Below are positions 44,018 to 52,177 of a DNA stretch of 64,000 bases, piece by piece. The notes under the pieces were generated by a model. That model was not told the origin of the DNA, did not search any database, and was given only the letters and a program-made list of their open reading frames with translations. Location: NCBI RefSeq assembly GCF_016864575.1, contig NZ_CP044127.1, positions 1-64,000 on the forward strand. The letters are read 5' to 3'. This DNA is from Rhizobium sp. BG4 (GTDB lineage: Bacteria; Pseudomonadota; Alphaproteobacteria; Rhizobiales; Rhizobiaceae). The translations under genes and the position numbers were made by a program. Position 1 is the stretch's first letter, and each line of letters begins with the position of its first letter.

Positions 44018-46784
44018 ACGCCCGAAGTGGACGAGGCTTCAAGAGGTCTCGGCCTTCACCTTTCCGGTCGCCGTTCTAGGCGCCGTGCTGGTCTGGCTGA
44101 TGTTCTTCACGCTGATATACGACGCCTATGTCACATCCTTCGGGTCGACCTCCTATTACGACTATGTCGGGCAGGCGCCCATTCCAGATGGCATGGCCTA
44201 CACATGGTCGATCATTCGCACGCAAAACACCATCGGGCTCTCAATCCTGGCGCTCGTTCTGGCTTCGCCGTTTCTCTTTTTCCTGTTGAGCCTCTGGATG
44301 CTGAAAGCGGGCAGGGGGCTGTCGCGCAAGATCCTCTACCTCTTGCACGTGAGGTCGATGTTCACCCTGATTGCCCATACGGCACTGATATTCGCTGCGG
44401 CCTATGCCGCTGTTATTGTGTACGGCACGGCTTTTTATCTCGTTGCAAGCAAAGCCGGCGGGTTAACCAGCGTAGCGGACTATTATGGCGCCCACCTTGC
44501 GGCCATGTATCAGGCACCCTTCGGAGCCACCGACGCGGCCGGGACGTTTCAGCGGCCCTCACGGCAGACTGTGTTCGCCGCTCTCGCCGGTCTGGCGGCG
44601 GCCGGCGCCCTGGTCGGATTTCCAATCGGGGCAGCGATCCAGAAGCGCCAGCGCATGGTCATGGGCAAGGCACGGCTGGCGACCCTGAAAGATGCCGCTG
44701 ATTTCCGGCTGCGTGACAAGCACGGCATCGTTCTCGGTCTCAAGCAAGGCCTCCTTCTGCGTAATGACGGCGATCAGCATGTGATGGTCATCGGTTCGCC
44801 GGGACAGGGGAAGTCACGCGGCTTCGTCATCCCGACGATGATGAGTTTCAAGGGATCGCAGATGGTCCTCGACATGAGCGGTGAGCTTTTCGAGGAGACG
44901 TCGGGCTATCTCAAGGATCAGGGCTACGAGATTTTTCTGCTGGCCCCGGGCTCCAAGTTTACGGACGGCTATAACCCGCTCGATCTGATCAGCGCCGACC
45001 CAAATCAGCGGATCACTGACCTGCAGAAGCTGACGCAGATGTTGCTGCCCGGGCGTCTGCGCTCCGATTCCTCCGACTTCTGGGAAGAGAGCGCCAGGAT
45101 CCTGCTGACGGCGATGCTCGGCTTCGTGCTCGAATGCCCCGATACCCGAAAATCGCTGAGCGAGCTCTACCGCATCCTCAATTCGATGTCGGACGAACGC
45201 AAGGCGATCATCCAGCTCCTCGAAAATTACGAGGCCGTTCTTTCCGATCAGACTCGCATGCAGCTCACCAAGTTCGCGGGCCGGCATGAAAAGCTTGGAG
45301 AGGGAATCGCGGCGGAGATCGTCGCCAAGCTCAATTTTCTCCAGAACCCCTTGGTCGAGGCCCTGACCTCTATCACCACGATCCCGATCGACACGATCAG
45401 AAAGCGCAAATTGGTAATCTTCATCCAGGCCGACTGGAATGCGATGCAGATCTACGAGCGGCTGATTTCGATGTTCATCCAGCAAATGGCCGATAAGCTT
45501 GTGCACATGGGACCGTTGCGCAACGGAGAGCACGAAGTGCTGATGATGCTCGACGAGTTCGGTAATGGCGGGCGCATAGACACCGTGCTCACGCTTGCGC
45601 CGTTGATCCGCAAGAACGGCGTTCGCTTCGTCTTTATCCTGCAAGACGGTGCGCAGCTCGAACGGCTGTATCAGCGGTCAGGGCAGAAGATCCTGATGGG
45701 CGCGTCCACGATCAAGCTGTTCATGAACTTCCAGAACCAGGAAGACGCCGCCGCCGTCTCTGCCGCAGCCGGCAGGACGACCGAGTGGGTCGAGCAGTCC
45801 TCTTACTCCCATCGCCATGGTCGCAGACAACGATCCATCTCGAAGGTGCCAGTGTCCGTCGACCTTCTCCCCGTCAACACGCTGATGATGATGAAGCCGG
45901 AGGAGGCGATCCTCCAGGTCACCGGCATGCCGCTCATGCGCATCATGAAACTGGACTCGGGCGGCGAGCGGATGTTCTCGAAGGTGCGGAAGTTCAAGCC
46001 GGTGACCAGACCCTGCATCCAGCCGGTCGAATGGACGATGGCCGACAGCGAATCCTTCGCGGCGCCGCAGCCTGAATCCGCTCCATCAGGTAGAACGCAG
46101 AGCCGGTTGCCGGTCGTTGGGATGGACATCGATCTGGGCGCGGTCAATCGGCCGAACCGGCCACAGCACATTCGGTTTATTGTCAAAGAGGGTGTGCGAC
46201 ACGTCTATATCTCGTCGCTCGACGAACTGCGTCAGCGTCTGGATCTCGACGAAACGCGCGAGGCCGGCCGCACAGAGGAACAACTGCGAGACGCAGAGCA
46301 GACTGCGGCGCAGAAAAAGCAACACTCTGCAACAGGCGGCCGCGAAGGAGACCGCGGCGCAGCGCGCGGTTCCGACACCATCCGGGTCGACGACGCCCAT
46401 ATCGAGCTGGATCAGGCAAAGTTGGACCGCAGTGTGTATTCTGGCTCTCCACGAGGATCACGGAATCGAGCTCAACGGAGTTCGGATGTTCAGGATGAGG
46501 CTGGAGATCTCCCCACCTCAGCTATTCTACGGCGACAAGATGTGCGTGGCGCATTCGGTACGGACAGCAAGGCCCTGAACGACGCAATCTTTGAGCAGAC
46601 GGATGCAGGCTCGTTCGACCCGATAGAGTTGAATGCAGATGTCGAGCTCTTGATCGGAACCCTCTCCGAGCGCCTCACGGAAGATAGCTCGAAAGCATTT
46701 GTGCGCGAATTTGTCGACCGCGCTCGCGATCCGCTGCGCGAAGAGGGTCCGCAACACGACGAGGCAGAAGACCCGTTTGCGTAG
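43986..46784 (+). CDS. virD4: VirD4/TraG type IV coupling protein
   Basis: About 932 residues from the ATG at 43986, inside the end of virB11. N-terminal membrane anchor with three to four hydrophobic segments (FPVAVLGAVLVWLMFFTLIY, ILALVLASPFLFFLLSLWML, LAGLAAAGALVGFPIGAAI). Walker A GSPGQGKSRGF (270-280), Walker B VLMMLDEFGNGG, and FVFILQDGAQLERLY. The C-terminal 270 residues are charged and low-complexity, longer than usual for VirD4, and probably contact the relaxosome. Links the relaxase-DNA complex to the channel. Confidence 0.93.
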   Translation: MASVSTDAEAERPKWTRLQEVSAFTFPVAVLGAVLVWLMFFTLIYDAYVTSFGSTSYYDYVGQAPIPDGMAYTWSIIRTQNTIGLSILALVLASPFLFFLLSLWMLKAGRGLSRKILYLLHVRSMFTLIAHTALIFAAAYAAVIVYGTAFYLVASKAGGLTSVADYYGAHLAAMYQAPFGATDAAGTFQRPSRQTVFAALAGLAAAGALVGFPIGAAIQKRQRMVMGKARLATLKDAADFRLRDKHGIVLGLKQGLLLRNDGDQHVMVIGSPGQGKSRGFVIPTMMSFKGSQMVLDMSGELFEETSGYLKDQGYEIFLLAPGSKFTDGYNPLDLISADPNQRITDLQKLTQMLLPGRLRSDSSDFWEESARILLTAMLGFVLECPDTRKSLSELYRILNSMSDERKAIIQLLENYEAVLSDQTRMQLTKFAGRHEKLGEGIAAEIVAKLNFLQNPLVEALTSITTIPIDTIRKRKLVIFIQADWNAMQIYERLISMFIQQMADKLVHMGPLRNGEHEVLMMLDEFGNGGRIDTVLTLAPLIRKNGVRFVFILQDGAQLERLYQRSGQKILMGASTIKLFMNFQNQEDAAAVSAAAGRTTEWVEQSSYSHRHGRRQRSISKVPVSVDLLPVNTLMMMKPEEAILQVTGMPLMRIMKLDSGGERMFSKVRKFKPVTRPCIQPVEWTMADSESFAAPQPESAPSGRTQSRLPVVGMDIDLGAVNRPNRPQHIRFIVKEGVRHVYISSLDELRQRLDLDETREAGRTEEQLRDAEQTAAQKKQHSATGGREGDRGAARGSDTIRVDDAHIELDQAKLDRSVYSGSPRGSRNRAQRSSDVQDEAGDLPTSAILRRQDVRGAFGTDSKALNDAIFEQTDAGSFDPIELNADVELLIGTLSERLTEDSSKAFVREFVDRARDPLREEGPQHDEAEDPFA

Positions 46785-46877
46785 GCGGACAGCATGGCCT
46801 GAAGCGCGGCATATCACTCGGGGTTGGGAAGCGGCATTGACCAGTTTCAATTGGAGCTGACGGAAGGAGGAAATACC

Positions 46878-47219
46878 GTGGGCGAAATCCGATACCTCCC
46901 AAATCGAGGTCTTTTGAAAGACGAGAGTATCCAGAGAATTGTTGCCGCGGCCAAGGCTAACGCTGGTCTCTGGCTGATGGTCAAGGAGCGTGCGGTGGAA
47001 AAGCGTGCCATCAATGCCGAACTCGAACGCCTAGGGGCGGATGCAAAAGACCTGGATCGGCTCTTTCCGACAGGCCTGAAGCCAACGATTGCCGAACTCG
47101 CAGACGAGCTTGTGTCCACCATGTTCAGGAATTGCCTGCCGGAGATCGGCTCTCGTGTTCAGACCGCTCTGCTCGAGGCAGCCGAATCCGAGCTTGATGG
47201 CGGTTCGCTACAGCCATAG
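46878..47219 (+). CDS. Hypothetical protein at the end of the T4SS operon
   Basis: 113 residues from a GTG at 46878 backed by AAGGAGG (46864-46870); an earlier TTG has no site. Hydrophilic and helical: ESIQRIVAAAKANAGLWLMV, KRAINAELERLGADAKDLDR, TIAELADELVSTMFRNCLPE. No export signal. Lies 94 bp after virD4 in the same direction, so it probably belongs to the transfer operon. Family not recognised. Confidence 0.65.
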   Translation: MGEIRYLPNRGLLKDESIQRIVAAAKANAGLWLMVKERAVEKRAINAELERLGADAKDLDRLFPTGLKPTIAELADELVSTMFRNCLPEIGSRVQTALLEAAESELDGGSLQP

Positions 47220-47291
47220 CAAAAGGCGCGAGAATTTATCCGCTTAACCATCTTGTTGCGCCGATCATCGTCCATCTGTACCGGCGCAGTC

Positions 47292-48638
47292 TCAGCCATT
47301 GCCAATTTTGTCTATGACCCACGCCTGCAGCCGGCGCCCGGTCCGTTCAGAATTCGCCTCGGTAAGATCCTCGGGAGAAACAGCAAAGATCGGTCCGAGA
47401 TGTTTCATTCGGGGGATCGTTTTTTCCTTGGCGTTCCGATATTCCTCGATCTCCATCCCAAAGGCTTCGACGAGCAGTCTTCGCGGTGGCTGATCTCTAT
47501 AAGCAGTTTCTAAAACAAAGTCTGGCCTGCACAGGCCCATGGGCGTTTTCATGGCGAAGAGGGGCTTGATAATGGAGATCCGGAGTTCTGGAGCAGCATC
47601 GAACAGCGATTGCTGAAGCCAAAGCAGCAGATGGGAAACGTCGCGCTCAAACCCGGACTCGACGGGAAAGAGCGTATCGCCATTGTAGACCGGTTGGGCG
47701 TAGGCTTGCACAGCCCGAACCGGGCCTTCATCGTCGTCCTGAAAATCCACGTTCAGCAGCGTCAGGAACGGTCTTCGGGTTGCCGGATCCCCCCGAAGCG
47801 GCTGGCGCACCTTGGAGAGAATGTCGATTGTTCGCGAGGTGGATGCCGGCATGACGGATTGCGTGGAAACACTTGTCGAAAACAACAGCATGAAGCCGGT
47901 GCGGCGAAGGCCAACGGGCCAGTCGGCCCGCGAGGTCGCAAGCAGCTGCTGCCAACGACTCTCCGGATTCCAGTAGTCGGGGCCCCAAGTCGATAGTAGC
48001 GCGTTCAGCGTCCAGGTCCTGAGCACTCTGAGCTCACGGGATGCGGAACGCAACCGTGACAACTGATTGGCGAGTGTGAAATCAACACCATCTTGCAACG
48101 GCGGTATTACGTTCGCACCCGCCCTATCAAGCATCCGCCATAGCACGCCACTCAGTCTGGACGGCCGGTCGTTTCGTTCGCTCGGTCGCGCGGGATCCTG
48201 ACCTGAGACATCGGCCAGGCGATCAGGAATGGCGGGAAGGGCATCGATATACGAGCGGTCGGATTTGGGCGGGGGGCGAAGATGATAGCCGCGGTCAATG
48301 AGAGCGGGGCTGGCGTCCTTGTCAACGTGAAACGGGCAGGCAAGGGCGTGGTTCGGCCGCTCCTCATGCCGACCAGGGTCATTGTCCTTCGGCGTCAACC
48401 GCCGCAGCGTGAAGGTGCGTTCCTGTTGGATCGGTGCAAGCAACGGCTGATGCTGTGCCTCCAGGCAGTCGCATTCGATCCAGCCATTCATGACCTTGAC
48501 GCGTCGGATAACAGAAAGCGCAATTGCCTCATCATCGCCGGAGCTCGCGTTGCCGTACCAGGCCCGTAACGCAAAGGCGTCGCCATCGTCCAAATCAGCC
48601 AACACATGGGCAGGGCTATTGCGGACCACGATACGCAT
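47292..48638 (-). CDS. DUF1173-like protein
   Basis: 448 residues. The N-terminal part carries CDC near residue 56 followed by RRLTPKDNDPGRHEERPNHA and ACPF near residue 100, a Cys-His arrangement like the DUF1173 start. The middle is helical (SRLRSASRELRVLRTWTLNA). The C terminus has RPDFVLETAYRDQPPRRLLVEAFG, a D-x(n)-VEA pattern compatible with a PD-(D/E)xK nuclease-like fold. DUF1173 proteins are plasmid/T4SS-associated and uncharacterised. Start follows the stop of the upstream membrane gene by 9 bp. Assignment by eye, moderate. Confidence 0.6.
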   Translation of the reverse strand: MRIVVRNSPAHVLADLDDGDAFALRAWYGNASSGDDEAIALSVIRRVKVMNGWIECDCLEAQHQPLLAPIQQERTFTLRRLTPKDNDPGRHEERPNHALACPFHVDKDASPALIDRGYHLRPPPKSDRSYIDALPAIPDRLADVSGQDPARPSERNDRPSRLSGVLWRMLDRAGANVIPPLQDGVDFTLANQLSRLRSASRELRVLRTWTLNALLSTWGPDYWNPESRWQQLLATSRADWPVGLRRTGFMLLFSTSVSTQSVMPASTSRTIDILSKVRQPLRGDPATRRPFLTLLNVDFQDDDEGPVRAVQAYAQPVYNGDTLFPVESGFERDVSHLLLWLQQSLFDAAPELRISIIKPLFAMKTPMGLCRPDFVLETAYRDQPPRRLLVEAFGMEIEEYRNAKEKTIPRMKHLGPIFAVSPEDLTEANSERTGRRLQAWVIDKIGNG

Positions 48639-48647
48639 GGCTCGCCG

Positions 48648-48941
48648 TTAGTACCCCATCAGCCAAAGACTGAAGCCGAGATACCCGATGCCCGCGGCAC
48701 CAGCGACAGCCACGACCGTCTCCGCCCAGCCGCGAATGTCCCAGAAGCTTCCGCTCACGGTCCGAGCGCCTTCAATCACGACCGCCAGGAAGACATAGGA
48801 CGGGATGACCATCGCGTAGCCAAGGGTTAGACTGTCCCTAAAGGCCATCCGCGCAGCGACGAACGCGATCGCCAGAAATAGGATCGCTATCGCTAATCGC
48901 TGCAGGTTGATCCGATAGCCTAACCGTTCGAGCCATACCAT
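48648..48941 (-). CDS. Small membrane protein
   Basis: 97 residues with three likely membrane spans (LAIAILFLAIAFVAARMAF, GYAMVIPSYVFLAVVIEGA, VVAVAGAAGIGYLGFSLWLM). The ATG at 48941 is 30 bp from operator copy D, so its transcription should respond to the conjugation-region repressor. First gene of the leftward pair with the DUF1173-like gene. Possible surface- or entry-exclusion role; unproven. Confidence 0.7.
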   Translation of the reverse strand: MVWLERLGYRINLQRLAIAILFLAIAFVAARMAFRDSLTLGYAMVIPSYVFLAVVIEGARTVSGSFWDIRGWAETVVAVAGAAGIGYLGFSLWLMGY

Positions 48942-48970
48942 CCGTGCTCTCCACTACAAGAAACAGATCA

Positions 48971-48994
48971 AAAATTTAACTGCAGTTAAAGTTA
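48971..48994. promoter_or_regulatory. Conjugation-region operator, copy D
   Basis: AAAATTTAAC-TGCA-GTTAAAGTT, with a perfect 16-bp core TTTAACTGCAGTTAAA (48975-48990). Core variant differs from copies A and C (TTTAAC for TTATAC). Lies 30 bp before the leftward membrane gene and about 285 bp before the XRE regulator on the other strand. Confidence 0.6.
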
Positions 48995-49277
48995 TGAGCA
49001 ATCGGAGATTTGTCTACAAGGTGACTATGACATGCATTTCGAGGGTTCCTGGGGTCGCTTGCACAGCCTGCCTGCTGCGGTGTATTGAAGTCGCACACGA
49101 AGATGAAGAATAGAGCGTTGATGCTTAACTTTTTTGGTCTCTGGACAGCCTTATGGATCGGATGAGCGGTAGAACTTTGCGGCATCCACGCGACTGTCGG
49201 CGCGCCCATTCGGCTGGTGACAGGCCCTCATCGCTTGGGAACGCGTTTTTGGAACCTCCGGGTAAGGGTGTCGTTCG

Positions 49278-49619
49278 ATGTCGCGGTTGAAGGACGATCA
49301 CACCGATCAAGTTTCGAATGGGATTGATCTGACGTCTCTCTCCTTCCAGGAACGGCTCGCCATCGGCCTGATGCGGTTGAAGGCTCAACGTCGGTTGACA
49401 AACAAGGATCTGGCCGACCAACTTGGCGTGTCGGAAGCATACATGTCGCAAGTCACCCGCGGCATGCGGGATGTCAAGCTGTCGACCCTCGACAAGATGC
49501 AGCGCGAGTGGAATGTGACGATCGAGGAGTTGTTCAGAATCTCGGAAAGTGATCTTGCTCGGATCGCCGCGTGGCGAACCCGTCGGACGAAAAAGAAAAC
49601 CTCCGACGAGCCGACGTAA
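49278..49619 (+). CDS. XRE-family transcriptional regulator
   Basis: 113-residue helix-turn-helix protein: LSFQERLAIGLMRLKAQRRL, HTH TNKDLADQLGVSEAYMSQVT (about 41-60), RGMRDVKLSTLDKMQREWNV. Basic C-terminal tail (RTRRTKKK). It is the only DNA-binding regulator inside the conjugation region and sits amid the five operator copies. XRE-type repressors (TrbR) are reported for related rhizobial conjugative plasmids such as pRleVF39b. It most likely represses transfer genes; direct binding is inferred. Confidence 0.88.
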   Translation: MSRLKDDHTDQVSNGIDLTSLSFQERLAIGLMRLKAQRRLTNKDLADQLGVSEAYMSQVTRGMRDVKLSTLDKMQREWNVTIEELFRISESDLARIAAWRTRRTKKKTSDEPT

Positions 49620-49649
49620 GGTCTTCCGGTGACACTGGTTCGACGTGGA

Positions 49650-50195
49650 TTAATGGTTCAGGTTGAACCAGAACCTCTGCTTCACGCCTTGTTCGTTCGG
49701 GATATCGAAGTAATAGGGATCCGGACGGCGCGGCCGCGGCGTCGCGATCTGCTGAATGCAGTTATCGCCTTGATCGCCGAAGCTCCGCCGTCTCACGACA
49801 TTGCTCTGATTGCCATCGGAAGCGCGCAGCCCTGGAGATCGGCAAACATCAACAGTTCTGATACATTGGTCAGGCTTACTACTCCAGCCATTGCCAGTCT
49901 GCGAACTGCTGCCAACCGTGGTGCCCGACGGGCAGTCTTCGTAGGTCTCTCGCCCCGGTTTGCCGGCATTGGCCTCATGGCAAATAGGCCACGAAAATCC
50001 CGGCTCCTTCATGGCCGCGATGAGCTTTGTCATGGGCGGAACGCAGTAGGATACGCCCTGCCAGGACGGATTCTGTGACGCGGCGCAAAGCAGAACCTGG
50101 CATCCCCAGGACGCGTCCTCGGCCTTTACGGGCGCCGCCGATGGCGTAAATGCCGATCCGGCGATGATTGCAGCCAATAGTAGTCTCTGTCTCAT
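49650..50195 (-). CDS. Exported cysteine-rich protein
   Basis: 181 residues from the ATG at 50195 (GAAGGAGCGGACG upstream). Signal peptide RLLLAAIIAGSAFTPSAAPVKA; mature part has cysteines in pairs (WGCQVLLCAAS, SYCVPP, PICHEA, EDCPSG, QCIRTVDVCRS, DNCIQQ) suggesting disulphides, so periplasmic or outer-surface. The C terminus is RPDPYYFDIPNEQGVKQRFW. Last gene of the leftward exported-protein operon started near 52857. Family not recognised. Confidence 0.75.
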   Translation of the reverse strand: MRQRLLLAAIIAGSAFTPSAAPVKAEDASWGCQVLLCAASQNPSWQGVSYCVPPMTKLIAAMKEPGFSWPICHEANAGKPGRETYEDCPSGTTVGSSSQTGNGWSSKPDQCIRTVDVCRSPGLRASDGNQSNVVRRRSFGDQGDNCIQQIATPRPRRPDPYYFDIPNEQGVKQRFWFNLNH

Positions 50196-50592
50196 CGTCC
50201 GCTCCTTCGACGTTATCATTGGATTCCGCCAGACCCCCGTCGATTTTCGCGAAGGAGAGCACACCCGGTTGGCTTGCCCCGGCAAAAGATCCAGCGGTCG
50301 TCGTGATGATGCCTGAGCACGTCACACCCGGCGCTGCCTGGCGCGGTTTGCATTCCGAAACGCGCATCGACCGTCCGGATTTCGTGAGCGTAGCGCTTGC
50401 CTCCGCGTCACTTGGGACCTCAGTTATCGTCTTTTGTGACGCTTCGTTTTTCAGTCGGGCGACCGCTTGTTCCAGATCGGTCTCGCGGTCGCTCCGGATG
50501 ACTGCATTGATCGCAGAGCCGCCAGCCGTGCCGACCAGGAAGGCGGCCACGACTGCCAAGACAGCACCTCCGGAAGGCTCGTTCAGCGCCAT
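49975..50592 (-). CDS. Membrane-anchored protein of the exported operon (3' end doubtful)
   Basis: From ATG 50592: MALNEPSGGAVLAVVAAFLV then GTAGGSAINAVIRS (one N-terminal span), then a coil-like segment (DRETDLEQAVARLKNEASQK) and SVECKPRQ-like GSRM-VSECKPRQAAPGVTCSG with two cysteines. The frame runs on to 49975, overlapping the next gene in another frame for about 220 bp. That tail is Arg-rich and unconvincing. One extra G in the G-run at 50236-50240 would end the protein at about 50217, just before the next start. So the first 120 residues are real; the end is uncertain. Confidence 0.5.
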   Translation of the reverse strand: MALNEPSGGAVLAVVAAFLVGTAGGSAINAVIRSDRETDLEQAVARLKNEASQKTITEVPSDAEASATLTKSGRSMRVSECKPRQAAPGVTCSGIITTTAGSFAGASQPGVLSFAKIDGGLAESNDNVEGADDETETTIGCNHRRIGIYAIGGARKGRGRVLGMPGSALRRVTESVLAGRILLRSAHDKAHRGHEGAGIFVAYLP

Positions 50593-50594
50593 CT

Positions 50595-50906
50595 TCAGTA
50601 TCCCTCGATCCCGAGCCGTTTCAGGATAGCGACAGGACTTGTTTCGCAGTCTTGTTTCCAATCTGGATGCTTGGCGCATGCGTAAGCGTACTGGCTGAGA
50701 TCGGCTGACGAGAGATCGGCAAGCCTGTTGCCAACGACTTTCCAACGTTGCACCTCGGCGGGATCGCAGCCAGCGCCTCCGGCTCCGCAAAACTCCGGAT
50801 CGCGCTGGTCTATCTGCTTCTGGGTCGCGCTGTCCTCGGCGATCGCTACCGAAGCGGACCCCGACAGCAATATGACTACTACAGCGGCTGCAGCAATACG
50901 GCTCAT
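50595..50906 (-). CDS. Small exported protein
   Basis: 103 residues with signal peptide MSRIAAAAVVVILLSGSASV and cleavage after AIA. Mature part has four cysteines (EFCGAGGAGCDP, YACAKHPDWKQDC) and no known domain. Start abuts the stop of the SNase-like gene and its stop is 2 bp before the next start, so it is embedded in the operon. Confidence 0.75.
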   Translation of the reverse strand: MSRIAAAAVVVILLSGSASVAIAEDSATQKQIDQRDPEFCGAGGAGCDPAEVQRWKVVGNRLADLSSADLSQYAYACAKHPDWKQDCETSPVAILKRLGIEGY

Positions 50907-51530
50907 TCAACCTCCATGCACGTCGTGGGTATTGGGTGACTTGGTCGGGATAACAGGCAAAGGCAGGGGCAAGCTGGTGTCGGGTTCCGATGTGGAAGCC
51001 CTGGCTTTCTCCCCATTCGCTGTCGACGCGGTATATAGCCAGGGCGGAAGGAGATCTGGCGATGACCAGACGCCGTATCCGAGGCCGCGCGCCTTCCTCT
51101 CGATATCGAAATAGGCGGGAACCTGAGGTTCGCCACGGTAATTGAATGCATAGCCGATCCCTTCTGCGATCGCCGTGGCGGCGAGGTTTGTCTCTCCGAC
51201 AAAGCAGTGTGCGAGGATCACGCCGTTGGCGTCGCGAGCAATCGGTGCGCAGTTGACGTCTTGCCCAAGCGTACGAAGGATCATCCAGGCCCGCGAGACC
51301 TGACCGGCCGGCCAGTCGACGCCGTCGCTCGTTGCTGTCTGTTCGAGGCGAGGTGCTTCGTATCCCGCAAGCCGGACGGTCTCCGCGCCCTTTCTGAATT
51401 CGAGGGTGGTCGCATCGACGACCTGGACTTTTCCATAAATCTGGCGCGGGATCTCAGCTGGCCGGACTTGTGCCGTCGTGGCCGCCACTGTCATCGTCAA
51501 AAACAAGATCGACAGCGAAACAAGTTTCAT
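50907..51530 (-). CDS. Exported SNase-fold protein, catalytic residues lost (third of three)
   Basis: 207 residues from ATG 51530. Signal peptide MKLVSLSILFLTMTVAATTA. Thermonuclease-like core GKVQVVDATTLEF, VRLAGYEAPRLEQ, AGQVSRAWMILRTLGQDVNC, NGVILAHCFVGETNLAATAI. Active SNases need the pattern VxDGDT ... RLxGIDAPE ... DxYGR. Here DGDT is DATT, DAPE is EAPR and GR is GV, so most catalytic residues are gone. A binding or structural role in the envelope is likely. ATGA overlap with the upstream paralogue. Confidence 0.8.
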   Translation of the reverse strand: MKLVSLSILFLTMTVAATTAQVRPAEIPRQIYGKVQVVDATTLEFRKGAETVRLAGYEAPRLEQTATSDGVDWPAGQVSRAWMILRTLGQDVNCAPIARDANGVILAHCFVGETNLAATAIAEGIGYAFNYRGEPQVPAYFDIERKARGLGYGVWSSPDLLPPWLYTASTANGEKARASTSEPDTSLPLPLPVIPTKSPNTHDVHGG

Positions 51531-52177
51531 CGTTTTTCGCTCCCTCGACCTGCGAGGATAGCGACTGGGTGAGGCATATCCGAATAGCCCCACAGGCCGG
51601 CGCGCGCCGATCGTGCGCTCTCTTCCGCTACCCTGTATCCGGGAACGATTAATTGCCCGGCGGTATCGACGGCGGCGAATCCCCATCCCTCAGCGATCAT
51701 GTACGTTGCCAGGTCATAGCGCCGTTTGCCTGTTGTCGTCTGGCAGCCGACGACGGCATTGTTCTGATCTATATCCTTGATGGTTGTGCAGACGGGCTTC
51801 GTATCATTAATCAACGCCTGGACCATGATCAGGTTGAGCTCGCCGCAATCCCTGACAACGCCAGGAGATATTGTGATGGAGGTTCCGCGCAAACACGCCT
51901 GCAGACCATAGAGACGATATCGCCGCCCGCCGGAAATCCAGGTGTCGCCGGTTTCGAACTGCGCCTGTCCTGGAAAAGGCGCGAATTCGGTCCCATCGCT
52001 TTCGTGGCTATCCGCGGCGGCCGCTTTGTTCTCAATCGCCTGGACCGGGATAATCGGAGCTTGGGAGCGAGGAAGTTCTGCGAGGTTCGAGCCGGCGAGC
52101 ATGGGTGTGATGGACATGCCTGCAAAAAGGCCAGAGGCTGCGAGCGCCGACATCAACATCAGGAACCTCATCCGCAT
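51527..52177 (-). CDS. Exported SNase-fold protein, catalytic residues lost (second of three)
   Basis: 216 residues. Signal peptide MRFLMLMSALAASGLFAGMS. After a linker, the SNase-like fold shows RYRLYGLQACLRG, DCGELNLIMVQALIND, VVGCQTTTGKRRYDLATYMI, AEGWGFAAVDTAG and ARSARAGLWG. The metal-binding and catalytic Asp/Glu (DGDT, DAPE) are replaced. The ACLRGT cysteine and two others may form disulphides. Its start and stop overlap its two SNase-like neighbours, so the three are one translational unit. Confidence 0.72.
   Translation of the reverse strand: MRMRFLMLMSALAASGLFAGMSITPMLAGSNLAELPRSQAPIIPVQAIENKAAAADSHESDGTEFAPFPGQAQFETGDTWISGGRRYRLYGLQACLRGTSITISPGVVRDCGELNLIMVQALINDTKPVCTTIKDIDQNNAVVGCQTTTGKRRYDLATYMIAEGWGFAAVDTAGQLIVPGYRVAEESARSARAGLWGYSDMPHPVAILAGRGSEKR

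Noticed and set aside
47299..47996. Rightward frames opposite the DUF1173-like gene
   Set aside because: Antisense shadows of a longer gene with better codon use and start.
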